DNA from: DATDSR01 sp036517855
GTDB lineage: Bacteria > Patescibacteriota > Minisyncoccia > Phycocordibacterales > DATDSR01
Assembly (NCBI GenBank): GCA_036517855.1
Contig: DATDSR010000021.1
Coordinates: forward strand, 1-50,140
Length of the DNA stretch: 50,140 nucleotides
Direction of reading: 5' to 3'
Program-made: the position numbers and the translations under genes
Notes under the pieces: generated by a model
What the model saw: the letters and a program-made list of their open reading frames with translations, nothing else
The model's database searches: none
What the model was told of the DNA's origin: nothing
In this document: piece after piece, positions 32,330 through 39,412 of the stretch
Layout: each line of letters opens with the position of its first letter
Numbering within the stretch: position 1 is the first letter of the stretch

Positions 32330-32586
32330 AGATTGAGAAGAAGTGTTGGCCGGAGCAGTTTACGGGGCTTTTGAGTGGGGGACGAAGGCTTAATTTAAGA
32401 TTGGCGGATTTTAAGGTCAAGGCGGGGGACACTCTCATTCTGCGCGAGTGGGACAGGCGTACTCGCAAGTACACAGGCCGGGAACTTAAGCGCAAGGTGG
32501 GGGAGGTCCTGCCGGTGAGGCCTGACCCCTATTATGACCCAAAGATAGCCGAGCATTATGGTTTTAACGTGCTTCTGTTAGAATAA
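32326..32586 (+). CDS. DUF3850 (ASCH/PUA-like) protein, copy B
   Basis: 86 residues, same length as copy A and clearly paralogous (MKIEKKCWPEQF, VKAGDTLILREWDRRTRKYTG), but diverged in the middle: ELRLADW becomes NLRLADF and the last third is new (PVRPDPYYDPKIAEHYGFNV). More basic than copy A. Starts within the MazG-like stop (ATGA). Confidence 0.85.
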   Translation: MKIEKKCWPEQFTGLLSGGRRLNLRLADFKVKAGDTLILREWDRRTRKYTGRELKRKVGEVLPVRPDPYYDPKIAEHYGFNVLLLE

Positions 32587-32591
32587 GGGGT

Positions 32592-33659
32592 ATGAGCCTG
32601 GCTCCTCAACCTATCCAGATCAACATCACCGCGGGCACTATTGCCAAAGCTATATTGCTTGTGGTTTGTGTTGTGGCCCTGTATTTGGTGCGCGATGTGG
32701 TGATGATTATGCTAACTTCGCTTGTCATAGCCTCGGCCATTGAGCCTCTTGTGCGCGGACTCAACAAACGTCTACGCTTGCCTCGCGTGCTCTCGGTGCT
32801 TGCCATATACCTACTTGTCATCGGTGTGATACTTTTCATAACCATAATATTTATCCCGCCGATGCTCACAGAGATATCACATTTGGCCGATGTCATCCCA
32901 CAGTATCTCCAAAATTTCAGCATCTCCGATGTAATTCCAGGCCAGGTTACTCTAACTGGCACACAGCTTTTCAACGCTTCGTCAATTAAAGATGTGATAG
33001 GCGAGATCCAAGGCGCACTGGCTGGTCTTTCGCACGGCTTCTTCCAGACTGCCACCATCATCTTCGGCGGGGCGATGTCGGCTGTGCTAATACTCGTCAT
33101 TTCCTTTTACCTCGCCGTGGAGGAGAGGGGGATCGAGAACTTCCTCCGTGTGGTGATACCCTTCGAGCACGAGAAGTACGTCATCAGCCTGTGGAAGCGC
33201 TCACAAGAGAAGATTGGTAAATGGCTCCAAGGACAGTTGATGCTTGCCATCGTGGTGGGCGTGCTCGTGTACCTTGGCCTGCTCATCCTCCAAGTGCCTT
33301 ACGCCACCACGCTGGCTGCTATCGCCGCCATACTCGAGATTATCCCCGTTTTTGGCCCAGTGATCTCGGCAATCCCCGCGGCTATTGTGGGGTTTGGCAT
33401 TAGCCCGGCGATGGGCCTGATGGTCATTGGTCTGTATGTTATCATCCAGCAGTTTGAGAACCACCTCATTGTGCCGCTTGTGATTACCAAGATAGTCGGC
33501 ATCCCGAGCATCATAGTCATCGTGGCTTTGCTCGTGGGGGCAAAACTAGCCGGCTTCCTGGGCATTATCTTGGCCGTGCCGCTTACCACTATCCTAGTGG
33601 AACTTTTCAACGATCGCGATAGAGCAAAGGCCGCCAGAGCAAGTGCCGTCTCCACATAA
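32592..33659 (+). CDS. AI-2E family (PerM/UPF0118) transporter
   Basis: 355 residues with about eight transmembrane segments: two near the N terminus (AILLVVCVVALYLVRDVVMI and LVIASAIEPLV...), a long central extracytoplasmic/amphipathic part, and a C-terminal bundle with the family signature LEIIPVFGPVISAIPAA and VIIQQFENHLIVPLVI. Members export small molecules (AI-2, or cations in some cases); the substrate cannot be assigned. TGTTAGAAT (32576-32584) is an extended -10-like box ending 7 nt before the ATG. metG starts immediately after the stop. Confidence 0.93.
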   Translation: MSLAPQPIQINITAGTIAKAILLVVCVVALYLVRDVVMIMLTSLVIASAIEPLVRGLNKRLRLPRVLSVLAIYLLVIGVILFITIIFIPPMLTEISHLADVIPQYLQNFSISDVIPGQVTLTGTQLFNASSIKDVIGEIQGALAGLSHGFFQTATIIFGGAMSAVLILVISFYLAVEERGIENFLRVVIPFEHEKYVISLWKRSQEKIGKWLQGQLMLAIVVGVLVYLGLLILQVPYATTLAAIAAILEIIPVFGPVISAIPAAIVGFGISPAMGLMVIGLYVIIQQFENHLIVPLVITKIVGIPSIIVIVALLVGAKLAGFLGIILAVPLTTILVELFNDRDRAKAARASAVST

Positions 33660-35126
33660 ATGCCCGACAAGTTTTACATTACAACCACCACGCCGTATGT
33701 AAATGGCGAACCGCATATCGGTTTCGCGCGAGAGATTGTGGTGGCGGATGTTATCGCAAGGTGGCGAGCACTCATGGGTGACGAGGTCAAATTTAACACC
33801 GGCGCGGATGAGCACGGCCAAAAAGTTTACGAAAAGGCCAAAGAGTTGGGTAAAGACCCTCAAACTTACACCGACGAATTGGCTCCTCGTTTTGAGCGAC
33901 TCAAGAGCTTGCTCGACTTATCCTTCACAAACTTTACCAGGACAACCGATCCGCACCACAAGGCAGCGGCCCAAGAGTTTTGGCGACGTTGCGACAAGAG
34001 TGGCTACATCTATAAAGGCAAGCATAAGATTAAATATTGCATTGGTTGCGAGCTAGAGAAGACGGACTCGGAGCTTGAGGATGATAAGTGCCCCATACAC
34101 CCCAACAAGGAACTGGAAATACGCGAGGAGGAAAATTACTTTTTTAAATTCTCTGCTTTTGCAGAACCCTTACTATCTCTGTACGCTCACAACCCAAACC
34201 TAGTATTGCCTGACTTTCGCTTTAACGAGATTAAGAAGTTTGTGGGGAGTGGCTTGCAAGACTTCAGCATTTCGCGCTTGAAGGAAAAAATGTCTTGGGG
34301 AGTGCCTGTACCTGGGGATGATGCGCACGTTATGTACGTATGGTTTGATGCGCTTGTTAACTATATCTCCACGCTTGGTTGGCCAGAGCGAGAGGACTTC
34401 GGCGGCTTTTGGCCCGGAGTGCAGGTGTATGGTAAAGATAACCTGCGTCAACAAACTGCCATGTGGCAGGCCATGCTTATGGCTGCAAAGTTGCCTAACA
34501 CAAAACAATTCCTAACCCTCGGATTTATCACAGGGGATGGTGGTATTAAGATGAGCAAGAGTTTGGGGAATGTGGTTGACCCCGAATCGCTGACGACCGA
34601 GTACGGTACCGACCCGCTTCGCTACTTTCTCTTACGCGAACTTTCGCTCTGGGAGGACAGCCCGTTCACCCCAGAGCGCTTTAAAGAAGCCTACAACGCC
34701 AACCTGGCCAACGGCCTGGGCAACCTTGCCAGTCGCATTATGAAAATGGCGGAGACCCACCTTTCAGGAGGCGTAGCCTCCTTACCCCAAGGCCAGTCCT
34801 CGGGTCCGACAGCTGACGGATCCGGAGGTCTGGCCTTTGATTCCGAATTCACCGACCTCATGTCCCACTACGAGCTTTCGAAAGCGATGGATTATATTTG
34901 GAAGGAAATTGGCCGGCTGGATACTCTTATCCAACAGAGCGAGCCATTCAAACTTGTGAAAGCAGATCCAGCGAAGGGCAAAGAACTTATTGCCGAACTC
35001 GTCATTAACCTCCACGCCATTTGCCAAATGCTCGCCCCCTTCCTACCCGCCACCGCCGAAGCTATCAAAACTGCCATCAAAGCAAACAAAAGTTTCACCA
35101 CCCCGCTCTTCCCCCGCAAGGATTGA
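33660..35126 (+). CDS. metG: Methionyl-tRNA synthetase
   Basis: 488 residues, class I. HIGH is PHIG in PYVNGEPHIGFAREIV (about 13-28), KMSKS in GGIKMSKSLGN near 297, with the connective zinc knuckle (CIGCELEKTD...CPIH) in between. It lacks the C-terminal EMAP-like domain of longer MetRS. In the anticodon domain an in-frame insert (about 34764-34840) consists of an AGGAGGC-GTA-GCCTCCT palindrome followed by a long nested hairpin (arms GGCCAG...CTGGCC, 34791-34835), encoding SGGVASLPQGQSSGPTADGS. It follows the permease without a gap. Confidence 0.97.
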   Translation: MPDKFYITTTTPYVNGEPHIGFAREIVVADVIARWRALMGDEVKFNTGADEHGQKVYEKAKELGKDPQTYTDELAPRFERLKSLLDLSFTNFTRTTDPHHKAAAQEFWRRCDKSGYIYKGKHKIKYCIGCELEKTDSELEDDKCPIHPNKELEIREEENYFFKFSAFAEPLLSLYAHNPNLVLPDFRFNEIKKFVGSGLQDFSISRLKEKMSWGVPVPGDDAHVMYVWFDALVNYISTLGWPEREDFGGFWPGVQVYGKDNLRQQTAMWQAMLMAAKLPNTKQFLTLGFITGDGGIKMSKSLGNVVDPESLTTEYGTDPLRYFLLRELSLWEDSPFTPERFKEAYNANLANGLGNLASRIMKMAETHLSGGVASLPQGQSSGPTADGSGGLAFDSEFTDLMSHYELSKAMDYIWKEIGRLDTLIQQSEPFKLVKADPAKGKELIAELVINLHAICQMLAPFLPATAEAIKTAIKANKSFTTPLFPRKD

Positions 35127-35128
35127 TT

Positions 35129-35950
35129 ATGGTTATTGATATCCACTCCCATTTGTTTGAGAAGCGGTTTGACGACGATCGAGACGAGACTTTCGCGCGG
35201 ATGAAGGCGGCTGATGTGGCTACTATCACAGTGGGCAATGATTACGTTGAGAGCGTAAAGTCAATTGAGCTCGCCGAGAAATATAACATGTGGGCCACAG
35301 TTGGTTTGCATCCTACCGATAATATGACTGAGGTATTTGATTACGATAAGTACAAATCGCTTGCGCAGAATAAAAGGGTGGTGGCGATAGGTGAGTGTGG
35401 CCTAGATTACTTCCACGGGAAGAATAATGAATTAGGAATTATGAATTATGAGGGAGAGAAGAATAGACAGAAAGAACTTTTCAAAAAACAAATAGAACTC
35501 GCACTTGAGGTAGATAAACCGCTAATGCTGCACTGTCGCGATGCATACGAAGATGTCTTAGAGATTCTTAATTCATACTTCACAATTCATAATTCACGCT
35601 TGCGGGGTAACGTCCACTTCTTTGCCGGTGACTGGGTCACGGCCAGTAAGTTCCTCGATATTGGGTTTACGCTCTCATTCACTGGAGTGCTGACTTTTCA
35701 GCCAAAGGCTGACCAGCCTCTGGCTGGTGCCCACTCATTGATTGAGGTGGTTAAGAACGTGCCCAGCGATTGCTTTATGGTCGAAACGGACGCTCCCTAT
35801 GTTGCCCCGGTGCCCTATCGGGGTAAGCGCAATGAGCCAGTTTATGTGCTCGAGACGCTCAAACGTGTGGCCGAAATACGTGGCATAAGTCCGCAAGAGG
35901 CGGCAAGGCTCACCACGGCTACGGCTAAGCGGACATTTGCCTTATCCTAA
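35129..35950 (+). CDS. tatD: TatD-family metal-dependent hydrolase/DNase
   Basis: 273 residues. Metal ligands in VIDIHSHLFEKRFDDD (H-x-H), GECGLDYFHGKN, MLHCRDAYED, GNVHFFAGDW and ETDAPYVAPVPYRGKRNEP. TatD proteins are TIM-barrel 3' exonucleases or deoxyribonucleases. I use the ATG at 35129; it follows the metG stop by 2 nt. Two in-frame repeat inserts are visible: AT-rich arms at 35424-35452 and 35568-35600 (NELGIMNYEGEKN and LNSYFTIHNSRL) and a 30-nt double hairpin at 35698-35727 (PKADQPLAGA). Confidence 0.95.
   Translation: MVIDIHSHLFEKRFDDDRDETFARMKAADVATITVGNDYVESVKSIELAEKYNMWATVGLHPTDNMTEVFDYDKYKSLAQNKRVVAIGECGLDYFHGKNNELGIMNYEGEKNRQKELFKKQIELALEVDKPLMLHCRDAYEDVLEILNSYFTIHNSRLRGNVHFFAGDWVTASKFLDIGFTLSFTGVLTFQPKADQPLAGAHSLIEVVKNVPSDCFMVETDAPYVAPVPYRGKRNEPVYVLETLKRVAEIRGISPQEAARLTTATAKRTFALS
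35698..35727. repeat. Double-hairpin element in tatD
   Basis: TCAGCCAAAGGCTGA directly followed by CCAGCCTCTGGCTGG: two abutting 15-nt palindromes with 6-bp stems and 3-nt loops, in frame. Same architecture as three elements in ftsK. Confidence 0.8.
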
Positions 35951-35956
35951 GCAATT

Positions 35957-35965
35957 TGGTAGGAT
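35957..35965 (+). promoter_or_regulatory. Extended -10 promoter of rpsF, leaderless start
   Basis: TGGTAGGAT (TGnTAnnnT) ends 6 nt before the ATG at 35972; no Shine-Dalgarno. Confidence 0.5.
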
Positions 35966-35971
35966 TGCCGC

Positions 35972-36496
35972 ATGTCCGATTTGAATGATAGCGACAACGA
36001 TAAGCCTTTCGACGATGCTCAAGGTAAAGAGCCCATGCTATACGAGCTTGCCTACATTCTCGACCCTGGCATTGCCGAGGAGCGTTTGGCCGAGCATGCG
36101 GGCAAGATTACGGGTGTAATAGAGAAGCACAAAGGCGCTCTCGTGCTTGCTGATAACCCTAAGCTTCGCGGTTTGGCCTACACAATAGAGCGCGCTACTG
36201 GCGGCAAGAGGCAAAAGTACAATCAAGGTTACTTCGGCTGGGTTAAGTTCACAGTGAGTCCCACATCCATCCCTGATATCGAAAAAGAAGTTAAGGGTAT
36301 GACGGAAGTGATTCGCCACATGCTCATCCACACGTTTAAGAGTGTGCCTGCCTACGTGCCACGCCGACCGGCTGATGCTCCTCGCGCTGACTCGAGTGAC
36401 AAGCCAGTGGTAAAGCCTACCGAGGCAGAGCTTGATAAGGAGGTTGATGAGTTAATCGCTAGTGCCGCTCCGACAGCGGCCACATTGCCACTTTAA
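35972..36496 (+). CDS. rpsF: 30S ribosomal protein S6
   Basis: 174 residues against about 100-130 usually. The S6 core (YELAYILDPGIAEERLAEH ... LRGLAYTIERATGGKRQKYNQGYF ... SIPDIEKEVKGMTEVIRHML) is preceded by an acidic N-terminal extension containing the palindrome-encoded PFDDAQGKEP (36005-36024) and followed by a long Pro/Ala/Asp C-terminal tail. It partners S18 on the 30S platform; rpsF-ssb-rpsR is the classical order. Confidence 0.95.
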   Translation: MSDLNDSDNDKPFDDAQGKEPMLYELAYILDPGIAEERLAEHAGKITGVIEKHKGALVLADNPKLRGLAYTIERATGGKRQKYNQGYFGWVKFTVSPTSIPDIEKEVKGMTEVIRHMLIHTFKSVPAYVPRRPADAPRADSSDKPVVKPTEAELDKEVDELIASAAPTAATLPL

Positions 36497-36501
36497 TATA
36501 A

Positions 36502-36948
36502 ATGGATTACAACAGAGTCATAATCGTCGGCAGACTAACCCGGGACCCAGAGCTTAAGGCCTTGCCTATGGGTGGGTCGGTCACGACTTTCTCGGTAGCC
36601 ACTGGTAGGGTTTGGAAGGATCGCGATGGCAACAAGAAGGAGGATACCCAATTCCACAACGTAGTCGTGTTTGGCAAACAAGCCGAGACGGTAGCCCAAT
36701 ATTTGAAGAAGGGCCAAGAGGTGTTGGTGGAAGGTCGTCTGCAAACTCGTAGTTGGGATGATAAGACAAGCGGCGAGAAGAAGTACCGCACCGAGATTGT
36801 GGCCGACCGTGTGCAGTTTGGCGCCAAGTCTGGAGGTGCCGGTGGTCCAAGCGAGCACATAACTGCTAAGGGTGCCAAGGGCCCAGGTGAGAGTGACGCT
36901 GTTGAATACCCAGAAGAGAACATTAACCCCGAGGATATCCCTTTTTAA
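36502..36948 (+). CDS. ssb: Single-stranded DNA-binding protein
   Basis: 148 residues. OB-fold with MDYNRVIIVGRLTRDPELK, FSVATGRVWKDRDGNKKED, and FGKQAETVAQYLKKGQEVLVEG. A Gly/Pro-rich linker leads to the acidic partner-recruiting tip ending NPEDIPF, close to the consensus DDDIPF. Starts 5 nt after rpsF. Confidence 0.97.
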   Translation: MDYNRVIIVGRLTRDPELKALPMGGSVTTFSVATGRVWKDRDGNKKEDTQFHNVVVFGKQAETVAQYLKKGQEVLVEGRLQTRSWDDKTSGEKKYRTEIVADRVQFGAKSGGAGGPSEHITAKGAKGPGESDAVEYPEENINPEDIPF

Positions 36949-37041
36949 TGTTAAATCTTAAATGGCAAATGGTAAAAGTAGATTTTAAAATTATTTGTTC
37001 AGGCGGGGTTCACATTTACTATTCTACATTTACCATTTAAC
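36949..37041. repeat. AT-rich inverted-arm repeat between ssb and rpsR
   Basis: A left arm with AAATGGCAAATGG and a right arm with CACATTTACTATT...CATTTACCATTTAA bracket about 40 nt. Same motif family as 14554-14655. Confidence 0.65.
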
Positions 37042-37248
37042 ATGCCCACCATGCAATGCCCATTTTGCGCAAATAACGTAGAGCACATCGATTACAAAGA
37101 TATTGAGACACTCAAGAAGTATCTCGACACCTTTGCCCGCATAGGGAGAAAGCGCAACACCAACGTGTGTTCGCTCCACCAACGCAAGCTAGCGCGTGCC
37201 GTCAAGCAAGCCCGCTTCATGGCCCTCCTTCCCTTCGTCGCTTACTAA
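37042..37248 (+). CDS. rpsR: 30S ribosomal protein S18
   Basis: 68 residues. CPFC near the N terminus and CSLHQRKLARAVKQARFMALLP at the C terminus: the zinc-binding (Cys) form of S18. The core YKDIETLKKYLDTFARIGRKRNT is conserved. An alternative start three codons later is possible. The L9 gene, which often follows, is absent; a terminator comes next. Confidence 0.95.
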   Translation: MPTMQCPFCANNVEHIDYKDIETLKKYLDTFARIGRKRNTNVCSLHQRKLARAVKQARFMALLPFVAY

Positions 37249-37267
37249 ATCGAATATTTAAATTGAC

Positions 37268-37306
37268 TCGGCCCCCTCCCAGAACTGCTGGGGAGGGGGC
37301 CGTTGC
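37268..37306. terminator. Strong bidirectional terminator
   Basis: GGCCCCCTCCC pairs with GGGGAGGGGGCC around AGAACTGCT, between rpsR and the convergent exported-protein gene. Confidence 0.8.
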
Positions 37307-37314
37307 CTGGTCAG

Positions 37315-37704
37315 TCACCAGGCGATGTTGATGCCGCGGTTTGCGCGCGGTTCCTTGACCTTGACTTTTTCGTCCATCTTGGCCTTGTCGTGGGCTGCGT
37401 CCTTCTTCGCCACGTCCTCTGCGGCTTTTGTAATCGCCGCGCTGTCGAGTTTCGCCTCGTCGCACGGCTTCTCATTGCCGATGATGGCGAGGAACTCCTC
37501 AAAGGTGCCGGCGGCTTCGATGGCCCGGACGTTGATCGTTATCTCGGCCTTGGCCTGCTTGTCGTCCGCGATTGTGTCACCCGGCAACGTTTTACTGGGG
37601 GTGTCCTGGTTGTCGACGTTCTGCTGTGCAGTCGCAACCACCGGCCCCGTAAGGAGCAGGATGGTAACGATGGCGAGTGCCAGCTTCATCCTGGTGAGTT
37701 TCAT
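37315..37704 (-). CDS. Small exported protein, function unknown
   Basis: 129 residues. Signal peptide (KLALAIVTILLLTGPVVATAQ, cleavage near residue 26), then an acidic and basic low-complexity region rich in Asp, Lys and Ala with one Cys. No domain recognised. CGGAGGTC lies about 8 nt before the ATG at 37704; another ATG five codons later is possible. GC-rich, SD-led, with its own terminator. Confidence 0.65.
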   Translation of the reverse strand: MKLTRMKLALAIVTILLLTGPVVATAQQNVDNQDTPSKTLPGDTIADDKQAKAEITINVRAIEAAGTFEEFLAIIGNEKPCDEAKLDSAAITKAAEDVAKKDAAHDKAKMDEKVKVKEPRANRGINIAW

Positions 37705-37817
37705 CCCCTATGACCTCCGCTTTGATTGCGGGAGCGCATCATTGGCCTGGTGTGGCCTTTGCAATACACTCTCCAACTGAAAGGCTACCCCTGTGTAGGG
37801 TTTTCTGCAAGTGCTTA

Positions 37818-38399
37818 TTAAACCCTGCTGCCGTATTCGCCGGTCTCGGTGTTGATGACTATTACGTCTCCTTCGTTTACAAAGAGGGGCACGTTGATCT
37901 GCGCTCCTGTTTCGAGGGTGACAACCTTGTTGCCTCCTTGGGCGGTGTTGCCTTTGATCGAGGGCGGAGCCTCTGTCACTTTGAGTTCAACTTTGATTGG
38001 TAGTTTAACCCCGAGTAATTTGCCTTCAAACTCAAGTAGGTCCACAAGCATATTAGCTTTCAAAAATTGGCCGGGCTCACCGATGACGTCGGCAGAGAGC
38101 TCGAAGCGCTTGGCCGGGTCGTTTTGCTCGCAGAACCAATATTCACCCTGCCTGCCGGCAGGCAGGCTTTGCTTACTATACAAAAATTTAACCGTGCGGG
38201 TGTCGAGCTCGGCCTCCGCTACCTTCTCGTTTTGATGAAATGAAATCTCGGCCACTTTGCCAGTGATGAGATTGCGCAACTTGGTATCGTTAACAGGCTT
38301 TCGTTGTTGTTTGCGAAACACGTGCGAGCCAAGTACCTCGTAAGGAACGCCATCGAGCACAATAAACTTATGCGGTTTTACTTCGCTGTAATCTAGCAT
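37818..38399 (-). CDS. efp: Elongation factor P
   Basis: 193 residues with three beta-barrel domains: LDYSEVKPHKFIVLDGVPYEV at the N terminus, a middle OB domain and a C-terminal GAQINVPLFVNEGDVIVINTETGEY. It relieves ribosome stalling at polyproline. The tip loop, where E. coli has the modified Lys34 in PGKG, reads RKQQRKPVNDTKL, so the modification site is not obvious. A perfect 20-nt palindrome (38147-38166) inserts LPAGRQG into the middle domain after FLYSKQS. Confidence 0.95.
   Translation of the reverse strand: MLDYSEVKPHKFIVLDGVPYEVLGSHVFRKQQRKPVNDTKLRNLITGKVAEISFHQNEKVAEAELDTRTVKFLYSKQSLPAGRQGEYWFCEQNDPAKRFELSADVIGEPGQFLKANMLVDLLEFEGKLLGVKLPIKVELKVTEAPPSIKGNTAQGGNKVVTLETGAQINVPLFVNEGDVIVINTETGEYGSRV
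38147..38166. repeat. Perfect 20-nt palindrome within efp
   Basis: CCTGCCTGCCGGCAGGCAGG, self-complementary, in frame; encodes PAGRQ on the minus strand. Confidence 0.85.
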
Positions 38400-38493
38400 A
38401 GCAGAGCTATCCTAACCAAAATAGCCCTACTTTGCAACCTTTGGGAGGGGAGGCGGGTTGTAGTTTATGAGCACACAATATAGGATATTAATA

Positions 38494-39081
38494 ATGGCTT
38501 ATCTAGAAGATACAACTGAACAGGCGGAACTGGCGGATGAGGAGGTTTTGGCACGGTCCATTAGCGAGCCTCACCTTTTTGGGATGCTGGTGGATCGATA
38601 CCAGGAGGCCTTTTTACGCAAGGCCAGACGCGTTTTGGGCGATAGGCCCGAGGTTCACGATGCCGTGCAGGAGACCTTCACCAAGATTTACCTTTATGGC
38701 TCACGATTTAAAACGCAGGAGGGAGCCACCTTCTCCTCCTGGGGTTACAAGATACTTATTAATACAACCTTAACGTATTATCAGAAGTTAAAGAGGAGAG
38801 GAGAGATCAGTGTGAATGTGGACGAAGAGATACTAGTGCTCGCGGCCGACAAGAGTGACACGCACGAGAAGCATGTGGCCAAAGATATGGTGGCCTCGGT
38901 ACTCACGAGGATGCCCGAGCCACTCGCTAAGATTCTCTCACTCCACTTCATTGAGGATCTCTCGCAACAAGAGATAGCCGATCGCGAGGGCTTGAGCGTA
39001 GCGGCGGTTAAGACAAGAGTGCACAGAGCTAAGAAGATATTTAAACAAATAAGCGATGGATACAACTTACTCACAATCTAA
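38494..39081 (+). CDS. RNA polymerase sigma factor, ECF-like sigma-70 family
   Basis: 195 residues from the chosen ATG. Region 2: FGMLVDRYQEAFLRKARRVL, RPEVHDAVQETFTKIYLYG and WGYKILINTTLTYYQKLKRR. Region 4: MPEPLAKILSLHFIEDLSQQ and IADREGLSVAAVKTRVHRAKK. No region 3, so it is a two-domain alternative sigma factor. TAGGAT (38481-38486) ends 7 nt before this ATG; a longer frame starts nine codons earlier. The next gene, a membrane protein, overlaps its end by 26 nt, an arrangement often seen with membrane anti-sigma factors. Confidence 0.93.
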   Translation: MAYLEDTTEQAELADEEVLARSISEPHLFGMLVDRYQEAFLRKARRVLGDRPEVHDAVQETFTKIYLYGSRFKTQEGATFSSWGYKILINTTLTYYQKLKRRGEISVNVDEEILVLAADKSDTHEKHVAKDMVASVLTRMPEPLAKILSLHFIEDLSQQEIADREGLSVAAVKTRVHRAKKIFKQISDGYNLLTI

Positions 39082-39412
39082 CCCAAATCCTAACTCGCAG
39101 TTTAAGGCGAGGGTTATGCGGCGTATTTATATCGTGACGTACTTGCGCCGAGCGCTAAGCCCGTTTGCTATCAAGTGCTACCTGGCTCTTGGATTGTTTT
39201 GGCAGATTGGCCAGTACGTGTGGGTAGATCGCGTGGTCCAAAACGCCCCCGGCTTTGCCCATCCACTGGCCACCGCTTCCTTCTTCGCTAATGCTTTTTC
39301 GCAGACCGAAGCGCTTGTGCAAGTCCTCTCCCTAGGTGTTCTTGCCTGCGTCCTCTGGCTAGTAGCCGACCTAATGTACAAAGGCCGCCACGTGCTGACC
39401 CCAGCGTTTTAA
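39056..39412 (+). CDS. Small membrane protein overlapping the sigma factor gene
   Basis: 118 residues. A cytoplasmic N terminus of about 40 residues with a basic helix (FKARVMRRIYIVTYLRRAL), a transmembrane helix at about 42-58 and another near 88-106 (LVQVLSLGVLACVLWLVADL), with an external loop between. No anti-sigma domain is recognised, but position, coupling and topology suggest it may control the adjacent sigma factor. Confidence 0.7.
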   Translation: MDTTYSQSNPNPNSQFKARVMRRIYIVTYLRRALSPFAIKCYLALGLFWQIGQYVWVDRVVQNAPGFAHPLATASFFANAFSQTEALVQVLSLGVLACVLWLVADLMYKGRHVLTPAF

